NCBI GenBank assembly: GCA_963761015.1
Contig: CAVXFL010000005.1
Location: 1 to 64,000, forward strand
Source: CAVXFL01 sp963761015
GTDB taxonomy: Bacteria; Pseudomonadota; Alphaproteobacteria; Acetobacterales; Acetobacteraceae
DNA length: 64,000 nucleotides
Direction: 5' to 3'
The notes below the pieces were generated by a model. That model was given only the letters and a program-made list of their open reading frames with translations. It was not told where the DNA came from and ran no database searches. Position 1 is the first letter of the stretch, and every line of letters begins with the position of its first letter. Positions 56,799-64,000 of the stretch are shown here, in pieces. The position numbers were made by a program, and so were the translations under genes.

Positions 56799-57604
56799 CG
56801 CGAGAAGAACATCTCGGTCAGCACGTAGTCGAAGCCGAGGATCAGCACCGAGGCGGCGACCACGGCGGCGGTGGTCGCGGAACCGACGCCCTCAGCGCCG
56901 CCGCGGCTGTGATAGCCCTGGTAGCAGCCCATCAGCGCGATCAGGAACCCGAACACGGAGGCCTTCACCAGGCCGGAGACCACGTCCTGCGTCTGCACGA
57001 AACTCAGCGTGTTGTGCAGGTAGGTCGGCGAGTTGAAGCCGAGCTTCAGGGTGGCGATGATAAAGCCGCCGAGCACGCCGAGAATGTCGGCGACCACGAC
57101 CAGCAGCGGCAGCGCGATAGCGCCGGCGAGCAGGCGCGGTGTCACCAGGTATTTCATCGGATTGGTCGAGAGGGTGGAGAGCGCGTCGATCTGGTCGGTG
57201 ACGCGCATGGTGCCGATCTCGGCCGCCATGGCCGCGCCGACCCGCCCGGCGACCATCAACCCGGCCAGCACCGGGCCCAGTTCGCGCGTGACCGACAGCA
57301 CGACCAGATTGGCGATAGCGCTTTCGGCCGAGAAGCGGGCGAAGCCGGTATAGGATTGCAGCGCCAACACCATGCCGGTGAAGATGGCCGTCAGCGCCAC
57401 CACGGGCAGGCTAAAATAGCCGATTTGCAGCAAGGCGCGCCCGAACATCCGCCAATAGAACGGCGGGCGCAGCAGGTGCGAGACGCCGTTCAGCCCGAAC
57501 AGCGCGATCCGCCCGGCGGTGCCGCAGGCCGCGATGGTGCCCCGCCCGACCGCCGCGACCCCCTGCTCGATCACGATCAGCCGGTTTTGTGAACGCGGGC
57601 GCAA
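56795..57604 (-). CDS. mlaE: Phospholipid transport permease MlaE
   Basis: 269-residue MlaE/YrbE permease with five to six helices. Conserved sequences are IFTGMVLALQSYTGFARFSAES, VTRELGPVLAGLMVAGRVGAAMAAEIGTMRVTDQIDAL and GCYQGYHSRGGAEGVGSATTAAVV. It partners MlaF. Its proposed start at 57604 overlaps the end of alr by 28 bases, so dnaB-alr-mlaE-mlaF are very closely packed and probably transcribed together. Confidence 0.95.
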   Translation of the reverse strand: MRPRSQNRLIVIEQGVAAVGRGTIAACGTAGRIALFGLNGVSHLLRPPFYWRMFGRALLQIGYFSLPVVALTAIFTGMVLALQSYTGFARFSAESAIANLVVLSVTRELGPVLAGLMVAGRVGAAMAAEIGTMRVTDQIDALSTLSTNPMKYLVTPRLLAGAIALPLLVVVADILGVLGGFIIATLKLGFNSPTYLHNTLSFVQTQDVVSGLVKASVFGFLIALMGCYQGYHSRGGAEGVGSATTAAVVAASVLILGFDYVLTEMFFSR

Positions 57605-58683
57605 CGTGAACCGAGCGAGGTGAGGATTTCATAGCCGTTGGTGCCGGCCGCCTCGGCCACCTTGTCGGGCGGCAACTCCGGGCCGATCAGCTCCAGCCAA
57701 TCGCCAGGGCCGATCTCGGGCCGATCGGTCAGGTCGTAGGTGGTCAGGTCCATGGACACGCGCCCTACCAGCGGCACCGGTGTCCCGTCAAAGCAAGCCG
57801 CGCCGCGGTCGGACAGGCTGCGCAACCAGCCGTCGGCATAGCCGATCCCGACGGTGCCGATCCGGCTCGGCCGCGCGGCCCGCCAGATGCCGTTGTAGCC
57901 GACCGTCTCGCCGGCCGGGATCTCGCGCACCTGCAGCACGCGGGCCAGCAGACGCACGGCGAGGCGCATGGGGTTGGGACGACCGGGCGTGGGATTGAGC
58001 CCGTACAGCGCCGCCCCCGGCCGGGCGAGGTCGGAGCCGAAATCGGGCCCGAGAAAAATGCCCGAGGAGTTGGCGAAGCAGCGCGGCGCCGCGGGCAGCA
58101 TGGCGCAGCAATCGGCGAAGCGGCGGGCCTGCTCGCGGTTCACCGGGTCGGCGTCGCACTCCGCGGAGACGAGATGGGTCATGAGGTAGCGCAGCGCGAT
58201 CCCGTCCAGACGGCTTCGGTCCGCGGCAACCGCCTGCTCGCGGGCATCGAGCCCGAGCCGGGCCATGCCGGTGTCGATATGCAGCAGCGCGGGCAGCTTG
58301 CGCCCCAATCGCCGCGCCTCCCCCAGCCAAGCGGCAATATCGGCGAGGGAATTCAGCACGGGGACGATGTCGTGCGCGGAAAAGTCCCGCTCCGAGCCGG
58401 GCGCGGCGCCGTTGAACACGGCGATCAGCGCGCCGGGCGCGATCGGGCGGATCGCCAGCGCCTCGTCCAGGCTCGCCACGAAGAAGTGCCGGCAACCGGC
58501 CTCATACAGAGCGGGGACGATAGCCTGTGCGCCGAGCCCGTAGGCGTCGGCCTTGACCACCGCCCCGACCGCGCCGCAAGCGTGGCGATGGCACAGTGTC
58601 CGCCAATTGGCCAGGATCGCGCCGAGATCGATCTCCAGCCGGGCGCCGGCGCGCCGCGGTGCGCCTGGCCCCTGCTCCGACAC
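57577..58683 (-). CDS. alr: Alanine racemase
   Basis: Fold-type III PLP enzyme converting L- to D-alanine for peptidoglycan. The PLP lysine is in AVVKADAYGLG (Lys44 from the start chosen) and the second base Tyr in VGIGYADGWLRS. Other motifs: HIDTGMARLGL, FANSSGIFLG, RPGAALYGLNP and GRVSMDLTTYDLTD. GTG 58683 gives 368 residues, the normal size. The ATG at 58749 would overlap dnaB by 62 bases and add a tail lacking family similarity. The palindromic element at 58669-58690 covers this start region. Confidence 0.94.
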   Translation of the reverse strand: MSEQGPGAPRRAGARLEIDLGAILANWRTLCHRHACGAVGAVVKADAYGLGAQAIVPALYEAGCRHFFVASLDEALAIRPIAPGALIAVFNGAAPGSERDFSAHDIVPVLNSLADIAAWLGEARRLGRKLPALLHIDTGMARLGLDAREQAVAADRSRLDGIALRYLMTHLVSAECDADPVNREQARRFADCCAMLPAAPRCFANSSGIFLGPDFGSDLARPGAALYGLNPTPGRPNPMRLAVRLLARVLQVREIPAGETVGYNGIWRAARPSRIGTVGIGYADGWLRSLSDRGAACFDGTPVPLVGRVSMDLTTYDLTDRPEIGPGDWLELIGPELPPDKVAEAAGTNGYEILTSLGSRCARVHKTG

Positions 58684-58690
58684 GGGGTCA
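58669..58690. repeat. Short palindromic element at the dnaB/alr junction
   Basis: CCCCTGCTCCGACACGGGG followed by TCAGGACGC. It is a near copy of the perfect palindrome inside dnaB at 59449-59468, both sharing CGACACGGGGTC. It supplies the dnaB stop codon and the alr start area. Confidence 0.55.
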
Positions 58691-60211
58691 GGACGCGTCG
58701 TCGCCGGAGTGCTGGGTATCGAGATCCGTGAAACGGGTGAGGCTGGCATCGAAATACAATTTCACCACGCCGATCGGGCCGTGCCGCTGCTTGGCGATGA
58801 TCAGCTCGGCCTGATTGTATTCCGCATTCATGTCCTCGTGCCACTTCTGCTGCGCCTGGAGATATTTTTCGTCGCTCGGGAAGGCGCTCTTCTTCGGCTC
58901 CCGCTGCTCGAGGTAATAGGCCTCGCGATACAGGAACAGCACGGCGTCGGCGTCCTGCTCGATGGTGCCGGATTCGCGCAAATCCGATAGCTGCGGCCGC
59001 TTGTCCTCGCGGCTTTCCACCGCGCGCGACAGTTGCGAGAGCGCCAACACCGGGACCGCGAGTTCCTTGGCCAGTGCCTTCAGCCCCTGGGTGATCTGGC
59101 TGATTTCCAGCACCCGGTTCTCCGGCCGCGTGCCGGCCGACGGCCGCATCAATTGCAGGTAGTCCACGACCACCAGCGCCAGCCCCTTGGTGCGCTTGAG
59201 CCGCCGGGCGCGCGTGCGCAATGCGGAGAGCGTGATCGCCGGGGTGTCGTCGATGTAGATCGGCAAGCCGGACAGCTCGCGGCTGACCTCGACGAAGCGG
59301 TCGAAATCCTTCTGGCCGATTTCGCCGCGCCTGATGCGATCGCTGGTGATCTCCGCCTCTTCGGCGAGCAGGCGGGTCGCAAGCTGCTCGGCGCTCATTT
59401 CCAGCGAGAACACGGCGACGGTGGCCTTCGCCCGTCCGTCCGGACCCGCCCCGTGCTGCGACACGGGGTCCTCGGCACGCGCGTCGGCGACCAATGCGCG
59501 GGCGGCGCCGAACGCGATCTTGGTGGCCAGCGCGGTCTTGCCCATCCCAGGGCGGCCGGCGAGAACGAGCAGGTCGGACGGGTGCAGCCCGCCCAGTTTC
59601 TTGTCCAGATCGCGCAGCCCGCTCGATTGGCCGCGCACCCGCCCGGCGCTTTTCAGCGCGCGCTCGGCGCCGAGCAGCGCATCGGACAGCGCCCGCTCGA
59701 AGGTGATGAACCCGCCGTCGGTCCCGCCGCGCGTCGCCAAGTCGTAGAGGGACTGCTCGGCCGATTCGATCTGCGCCGCGCCGTCCAGCTCCGGTTCGGA
59801 GCCGAAGGCGCGGTTCACGACGACTTCGCCGAGGTCGATCAGTTGCCGGCGCAACCAAGCGTCGTGGATGGCGCGGCCATATTCGCCGGCGTTGATGATG
59901 CCGACCATGGCCGAGAGGAGTTGGGCCAGGTACGGGGTGCCGCCGACCTCCTCGAGGATGCCGGAATGCTCGAACTCGGCGCGCAGGGTGACGGCATCGG
60001 CGAGCTGCCCGGTCTCCACCCGCCGCGCGATGGCCTGGAAGATGCGCCCATGCGCGGAGTGGGCGAAGTGCTCGGGCGCGAGGAAGTCGCCGACCCGCTC
60101 ATACGCCTTGTTATTGGCGAGCAAGGCGCCGAGCAGCGCCTGCTCGGCCTCCATATTGGCCGGCGGCAGACGCTGCGAGATGCCGAGAAGGGGCGACTTG
60201 ATCTGGTTCAT
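58688..60211 (-). CDS. dnaB: Replicative DNA helicase DnaB
   Basis: 507-residue hexameric helicase that unwinds DNA at the replication fork. The N-terminal domain begins PPANMEAEQALLGALLANNKAYERV. The RecA-like domain has Walker A AGRPGMGKTALATK, FSLEMSAEQLATRLLAEE, Walker B LVVVDYLQLM, and the C-terminal LSDLRESGTIEQDADAVLFLYRE. A loop after the Walker A helix, variable in alphaproteobacteria, here carries EDPVSQHGAGPDG encoded by a palindromic repeat (59449-59468). Intact. It stands first in the dnaB-alr-mlaE-mlaF cluster. Confidence 0.96.
   Translation of the reverse strand: MNQIKSPLLGISQRLPPANMEAEQALLGALLANNKAYERVGDFLAPEHFAHSAHGRIFQAIARRVETGQLADAVTLRAEFEHSGILEEVGGTPYLAQLLSAMVGIINAGEYGRAIHDAWLRRQLIDLGEVVVNRAFGSEPELDGAAQIESAEQSLYDLATRGGTDGGFITFERALSDALLGAERALKSAGRVRGQSSGLRDLDKKLGGLHPSDLLVLAGRPGMGKTALATKIAFGAARALVADARAEDPVSQHGAGPDGRAKATVAVFSLEMSAEQLATRLLAEEAEITSDRIRRGEIGQKDFDRFVEVSRELSGLPIYIDDTPAITLSALRTRARRLKRTKGLALVVVDYLQLMRPSAGTRPENRVLEISQITQGLKALAKELAVPVLALSQLSRAVESREDKRPQLSDLRESGTIEQDADAVLFLYREAYYLEQREPKKSAFPSDEKYLQAQQKWHEDMNAEYNQAELIIAKQRHGPIGVVKLYFDASLTRFTDLDTQHSGDDAS
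59449..59468. repeat. Palindromic element inside dnaB
   Basis: Perfect seven-base palindrome CCCCGTG-CTGCGA-CACGGGG that encodes part of a surface loop (DPVSQHG) in frame. A related copy is at the alr start. It is reminiscent of palindromic elements inserted in genes of other alphaproteobacteria. Confidence 0.6.
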
Positions 60212-60335
60212 GCGATCCGGCCAGCATAGACCGGAGCCGCTCCCGCACCAGAGCCGCCGCCTGTGGAAGTCGGGGACTTACGCCTGTGAAAAGCGGGGAT
60301 AGCGGGACGACTTTCCAGTTCGCCTCCCGGCGAAA

Positions 60336-61604
60336 CTATTGCACCGCGGCGCCGACCCATTGCGCCCAGGCGAGCAACTGCCGGTCCTCGCCGTGGCGGC
60401 CGACGATCTGAATACCCAGGGGCAAGCCCTTCGGCCCCTTGCCCGCGGGCACCGTGACGCATGGGACGTGCAGACCGGTCCAGATGTAGTTGAACGCCGG
60501 ATCCCCGGTCCAACCGATCCCGGCGGGCGCCTCGCCCGGGGCCGAGGGCGTGACCAGCACGTCGAGCCCCTCGGTCGCCTGCGGAAACGCCTGGCGCATC
60601 CGAACGAGCGTGGCGCGCGCGTTGTCCAACTCCTCCGGCGCGCGGCGCATCGCTGGCTCCAGCAACTCCATCAGTTCGGCGCTGATCTGGTCGCGCGCCG
60701 TGGTCAGCTCCCAGCCGAGCGACTGCGCGCTCTCGCCGAACTGCACGATCGGATGCGCCTGCTCCAGCGCGTTGAACGCCTCGGGCAGTTCACGATCCTC
60801 CACCCAGGCGCCGGCGCGGGCGAGGCGGCGGGCCACGTCCGGCAACAGGGTTTGGGTCTCCGGAGCGGCCAGCCGCCACGATGGCGAGCGGCAGATACCG
60901 ACGCGCGGCGGGCGGTCGGCCGCGGCTTCCGGATCGCCGAGATCCCGCCCCGCCGCCGCGCCGGCCAGCAGCGCGCAGTCGGCGACACTCCGGGCGAAGG
61001 CACCGACCGTATCGAGCGTGTCCGACATCATCTTCAGCCCGACCCGGCTGATCATGCCGTAGCTCGGCTTGTAGCCGACCACGCCGCAGAACGCCGCCGG
61101 GCGGATGACGCTGCCCGCCGTCTGCGTCCCGAACGCGAAGGGGAAGAAATAGTCCGCCACCCCGGCCGCCGAGCCGCTGGAGGAGCCGCCCGGCGTGTGC
61201 GCCGGGTTGTGCGGGTTCACCGTCGGGCCTGGGTGGCGCACGGCGAACTCGGTCGTGACCGTCTTGCCCATGACCGCCCCGCCCGCGGCACGGGTCCAGG
61301 CGACCGCCGCCGCGTCCGCCCGCGGGTGGTGCCCCGCCCAGATCGGCGAGTTGTATTCGCTCGGCATATCGGCCGTGTCGAACACGTCCTTCACGCCCAC
61401 CGGCAGCCCGTGCAGCCGCCCCGGCGCGGCCCGCACCGCCGCCTCGCGGGCCGCCTCCGGATCGAACCAGGCGAACGCGTGGACGCGCGGCTCGCGCTCG
61501 GCGATCCGCGTGAGGCAGGCCTCCATCAGGTCGCGCGCGCTCAGGCGGCCGGCCTCGATCTGTCGGATGGCCTCGGTGGCGGTGAGCCGGGCGGCATCAC
61601 TCAT
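60336..61604 (-). CDS. Amidase-signature family hydrolase
   Basis: 422-residue amidase of the Ser-Ser-Lys family. Lys72 lies in GLPVGVKDVFD, the signature GGSSSGSAAGVA contains the cis-Ser (141-143), and nucleophile Ser165 is in TQTAGSVIRPA. YKPSYGMISRVGL follows as usual. The substrate may be a small amide, an allophanate-like compound or an aryl amide; the sequence does not decide. GatA is unlikely because no gatB or gatC adjoins. ATG 61604 follows an AAGGAGA ribosome site. Confidence 0.93.
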   Translation of the reverse strand: MSDAARLTATEAIRQIEAGRLSARDLMEACLTRIAEREPRVHAFAWFDPEAAREAAVRAAPGRLHGLPVGVKDVFDTADMPSEYNSPIWAGHHPRADAAAVAWTRAAGGAVMGKTVTTEFAVRHPGPTVNPHNPAHTPGGSSSGSAAGVADYFFPFAFGTQTAGSVIRPAAFCGVVGYKPSYGMISRVGLKMMSDTLDTVGAFARSVADCALLAGAAAGRDLGDPEAAADRPPRVGICRSPSWRLAAPETQTLLPDVARRLARAGAWVEDRELPEAFNALEQAHPIVQFGESAQSLGWELTTARDQISAELMELLEPAMRRAPEELDNARATLVRMRQAFPQATEGLDVLVTPSAPGEAPAGIGWTGDPAFNYIWTGLHVPCVTVPAGKGPKGLPLGIQIVGRHGEDRQLLAWAQWVGAAVQ

Positions 61605-61808
61605 TACAAATTCTCCTTAAGCGCGAAGCGCAGGCTGGCGCAGGCGCGATCGCGGGTCCATCTTTTGACCTATGCAACAGTCTGCCTGCCAGGGCGAGGC
61701 CGATGGCGCGGCGATTGCCCGCGAAGAAGGTGCGCTTGGACGAGGCGGGTTTTCGCGCCCGGCTCGGGAGCCTGTTCGGACCCCAAGCGTGTTTCTCGAG
61801 AGGCTGTC

Positions 61809-62184
61809 ATGATCCCGCATTCCCGAATTGTGCCATTTGTTCTCATGGCCGGCGTTCTCGCCACAGGCGCCTGCGCGTTCCAGACGGGACCGGCGCGCCC
61901 GCGGGCGGAAGTCGCGGCGGTGTCCGCCTGCCGGGTGCGCGCGGACGAGGTGTTCGAGCGGCAGAATTGCGATCATGTCTACCGCTCGGACGCCTATCAA
62001 ACCGACACGCGCGACGCGCCGTTCGCGACCTCGGGCATGCGCGGCGTGACCACCGCCGGATTGTCGCAACAGTTCGGCCGCGACAACACGCTGGACGAGT
62101 GCTCTGCGCTCCAACGGCTACGGCGCGGTGCCGCCGAAGAGCCCCAACATTCGCGGCAACCTGCCCGCCGGGACGCAGCCGTAA
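61809..62184 (+). CDS. Small lipoprotein, frameshifted
   Basis: Signal peptide with lipobox (FVLMAGVLATGACAF; lipidated Cys in ATGAC) followed by CRVRADEVFERQNCDHVYRSDAY and TSGMRGVTTAGLSQQFGRDNTL. The frame is broken near 62102 by one apparent extra T (LDEC | LRSNGYGAVPPKSPNIRGNLP). Corrected, the protein ends at TAA 62182-62184 with 124 residues. Proteins like this seem common in Acetobacteraceae and relatives, function unknown. Confidence 0.72.
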
Positions 62185-62251
62185 CCGCCGGACCCGCTTG
62201 CCGCGCCAGCCTGCCACCGCCTAGAACGGAAGCCTGGCAGGAGGGCGCGAC

Positions 62252-62603
62252 GTGAGCAGGATCATCCGCACGGAACCGAACCGGATTCTGGCCAAGGCCG
62301 TGGAATTCCACGGCTTCGTGTTCCTTCAGGGCGTCACCGCGAAGGATTCTGGCGCGCGACATCACCGGCCAGACCCAGGACGTGCTCGCGCAGATCGACT
62401 CCCTGTTGGAGACGCACGGCACCGACAAGACGCGGCTGTTGCAGGCGCTGATCTGGGTGAAGGACATCCGCGAGCGCGAGGCGCTCAACGCGGTCTGGAC
62501 GGCGTGGCTGCCGGAAGGCGGCGCGCCCGCGCGGGCCTGCGTGCAATCCAACATGGCCGACCCGCGCGTGCTGGTGGAGATCATGGTTACGGCCTGTAAG
62601 TAG
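62252..62603 (+). CDS. RidA-family protein, frameshifted
   Basis: RidA/YjgF/UK114 deaminase that removes reactive enamine/imine intermediates. MSRIIRTEPNRILAKAVEFHGFVFLQG begins the protein. After one apparent extra T near 62350 it continues ARDITGQTQDVLAQIDSLLE, and LLQALIWVKDIREREALN, PARACVQSNMADPRVLVEIMV complete the family pattern. The conserved Arg of RidA is in ARACV. Corrected length 116 residues, normal. Not obviously co-transcribed with neighbours. Confidence 0.88.
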
Positions 62604-62625
62604 GCCGGGCGCCGTTCGGGCGCGT

Positions 62626-62921
62626 TCAGTTCGCGTCGCCGGGCATGTGCTCGCGCAAGACCTGATTCATCCGCAGCCGCCAATTCTTGCCCTGGCGCTG
62701 GCAGGCCGCGAGCACGTCCGGGTCGATGCGGAGCGTGGTGAGGACCTTCCTGTTGTCTCTCGGGGCCGGCCCCTGCCCCGCTTGAGCTCGGCTGCGACGT
62801 CGGTCCCGAAGACTTCGGCAATGACGTCGAGCGCCGGCCGTGCCTGCTGGACCTCCTCCTCGGTCCATTCTGGATTGTTATCGTCCGGTCGCGATGCTCG
62901 GTCATCCTTTCTGGCGCTCAT
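62626..62921 (-). CDS. brnA: BrnA-family antitoxin, frameshifted
   Basis: Antitoxin with a C-terminal ribbon-helix-helix DNA-binding domain. The N-terminal part (NPEWTEEEVQQARPALDVIAE, ELKRGRGRP) and the C-terminal part (DNRKVLTTLRIDPDVLAACQ, NWRLRMNQVLREHM) are in different frames; one base seems lost near 62760. Corrected length is 98 residues. RGRGRP before the RHH domain is typical of BrnA. Its start overlaps the toxin gene by 20 bases, the normal brnT-brnA arrangement. If the shift is real, the antitoxin would lose DNA binding. Confidence 0.78.
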
Positions 62922-63192
62922 ACAATGTGACCTCTTTCTTGTTGGCCTTGCGAAAACTGATTACGTGCATGGCCTCACCTCGTCGGGTAATCACGGCGAC
63001 ATGCAGCCGGCCGTTCAGGCGTGCCATGACCCGTAGCCGGATTTCGCCATGATCGTTGCGGGTGTCCTCGACCATCAAGGCGGTACCCCATCCGAGAGCC
63101 GCCACCAGCTCGAAAGAGAGACCGCGGTCCAGCAACGATGCTTTTCGCCGAGGCCGGTGTATACTGACTGCGTCTGCCCGAGGGGGAGTCAT
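62902..63192 (-). CDS. brnT: BrnT-family toxin
   Basis: About 96-residue RelE-fold ribonuclease of the BrnT type: LSFELVAALGWGTALMVEDTRNDHGEIR, NGRLHVAVITRRGEAMHVISFRKANKKEVTLYE. The C-terminal Arg, Lys and Glu pattern (ISFRKANKKE) is diagnostic. The N-terminal 20 residues are poor in family similarity, so the true start is uncertain. The ATG at 63192 overlaps in CATG with the start of the divergent DUF4139 gene, which suggests a later start. Toxin precedes antitoxin on the minus strand. Confidence 0.75.
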   Translation of the reverse strand: MTPPRADAVSIHRPRRKASLLDRGLSFELVAALGWGTALMVEDTRNDHGEIRLRVMARLNGRLHVAVITRRGEAMHVISFRKANKKEVTLYERQKG

Positions 63193-64000
63193 GCGCGCCG
63201 TCCTGCTTGCCGTCCTGCTGGTCGCCGGCGTCGGGCCGGCGTCGGCGTCGGAGCTTGCGCTCAAGCGCGTGATGCTGTCGTCGGCCGGGGTCGGTTATTT
63301 CGAATATCAGGCCCAGGTCGACGGGCAGGCGGCGCTCGGGCTCGACGTGCCGCTCGATCAGGTCGACGACGTGCTGAACTCGCTGGTCGTGTTCGACAGC
63401 GCGGGCGGGGTCGGCACGCTGGAACTGCCGAGCCGCGACGAGACGCACACCGCCTTCGGCAACGTGCCGTTCGGCCCCAGCGCGCTCAACTCGGTGATCG
63501 CGTTTCTGAACAGCCTGCAGGGCGTGGAGATCACGGTGCAGGGCCCGCGGCCGATGAGCGGGCGGATCATGCACGCGGACCGGGTGACGGAAACCCTGCC
63601 GGGCTCCCCCGGCCATCCAACGGTCAGTGTTCCGCGCACGCGCGTGACCCTGCTCGGCTCGGACGGGTTGCGCCAGTTCACGCTGGAGGAGGCGGACGGC
63701 GTGCAGGTCAGCGATCCGGGTCTGCGCGCGCGGATCGGCCACGCGCTGGAGGCGGCGCGCCGACAGACCAGCCAGACCATGCGCCACATAACGCTGCACA
63801 GCACCGGCAGCGGCGCGCGGACCGTGCGCGTCGCCTATGTGGCGGTCGCGCCGTTGTGGAAGGCGACCTATCGGCTGGTGCTGCCGGCGGGGAAGAGCAA
63901 AACCGCGCGCCTGCAAGGCTGGGCGGTGCTGGAGAATCAGTCCGGCGCCGACTGGAGCGGCGTGGCATTAACCTTGCAATACGGCAACCCGGTGACGTTC
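63191..64000 (+). CDS. DUF4139-domain exported protein, partial at window end
   Basis: Open frame from ATG 63191 (ribosome site GAGGGGGAG) to the window edge, 270 codons seen. The signal peptide is MRAVLLAVLLVAGVGPASA. The mature part begins ELALKRVMLSSAGVGYFEYQ, and the end reads VAVAPLWKATYRLVLP and ENQSGADWSGVALTL, typical of DUF4139 proteins that have a beta-barrel-like repeat and unknown role. The C-terminus is outside the window. Confidence 0.85.
   Translation, partial: MRAVLLAVLLVAGVGPASASELALKRVMLSSAGVGYFEYQAQVDGQAALGLDVPLDQVDDVLNSLVVFDSAGGVGTLELPSRDETHTAFGNVPFGPSALNSVIAFLNSLQGVEITVQGPRPMSGRIMHADRVTETLPGSPGHPTVSVPRTRVTLLGSDGLRQFTLEEADGVQVSDPGLRARIGHALEAARRQTSQTMRHITLHSTGSGARTVRVAYVAVAPLWKATYRLVLPAGKSKTARLQGWAVLENQSGADWSGVALTLQYGNPVTF

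Noticed and set aside
60339..62255. 638-codon plus-strand open frame across the amidase gene
   Set aside because: Antisense to the amidase for most of its length. Only the last part, from 61809, is a real gene (the lipoprotein).

Overview
This 64 kb window is GC-rich chromosomal DNA, most likely from an alphaproteobacterium of the Rhodospirillales/Acetobacterales type. I infer this from the single-chain indolepyruvate:ferredoxin oxidoreductase, the alphaproteobacterial DnaB, the Ku/LigD pair, the FadR-type GntR regulator and the exported and lipoprotein families. No rRNA gene, tRNA gene or CRISPR array was seen.

Layout. 1-4.2 kb: the end of a sugar catabolic operon, with a badly broken ABC ATPase, its permease, an SMP-30 lactonase and a GntR regulator, followed by an IS66-type element (4.27-5.76 kb). 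5.9-9.4 kb: indolepyruvate:ferredoxin oxidoreductase. 9.4-13.5 kb: an alpha/beta hydrolase, a cyclase-family protein, a DUF35 protein and a thiolase-like protein, with REP-like hairpins between genes. 13.6-17.2 kb: a formate dehydrogenase catalytic subunit with an in-frame UGA at the selenocysteine position and a bacterial SECIS hairpin behind it, plus a small coupled gene. 17.3-20.9 kb: a DUF389 membrane protein, repeat-rich DNA, and a small cassette (membrane protein plus DUF2202 ferritin-like protein) bounded by direct repeats. 20.9-25.0 kb: 2-methylcitrate synthase converging on a UgpC/MalK-type sugar ABC transporter that lacks a binding protein. 25.5-28.7 kb: a transketolase homologue whose active-site motifs are almost all replaced, overlapping gap, then a thiD remnant. 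28.7-34 kb: an MFS transporter, an IS1380 remnant, and a MarR regulator divergent from a MoaD-like / BNR-repeat / YCII / VOC / VOC gene set. 33.9-35.1 kb: an exported protein overlapping a Tae4-type amidase. 35.0-41.9 kb: a complete set of [NiFe]-hydrogenase maturation genes, hypF-C-(SIS)-D-E-A-B, with no hydrogenase. 42-52.3 kb: a LutB-like Fe-S protein, a HisKA_2 histidine kinase, an MFS transporter, an epoxide hydrolase, an aminotransferase, an AhpD-like protein, and Ku/LigD for non-homologous end joining. 52.7-60.2 kb: an exported hydrolase, pgk, a DJ-1/PfpI protein, mlaF-mlaE, alr and dnaB. 60.3-64 kb: an amidase, a lipoprotein, RidA, BrnA/BrnT and the start of a DUF4139 protein.

How the genes fit together. 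Central carbon genes (gap, pgk, prpC) sit among one-carbon and hydrogen-related genes (formate dehydrogenase, hyp set) and catabolic or transport functions, suggesting a metabolically flexible heterotroph. A striking technical feature is the number of genes split by one-base indels. At least fifteen were found, and most of the affected proteins regain normal family length if one base is restored. This points to uncorrected long-read errors or recent decay, and start, stop and pseudogene calls should be read with that in mind.
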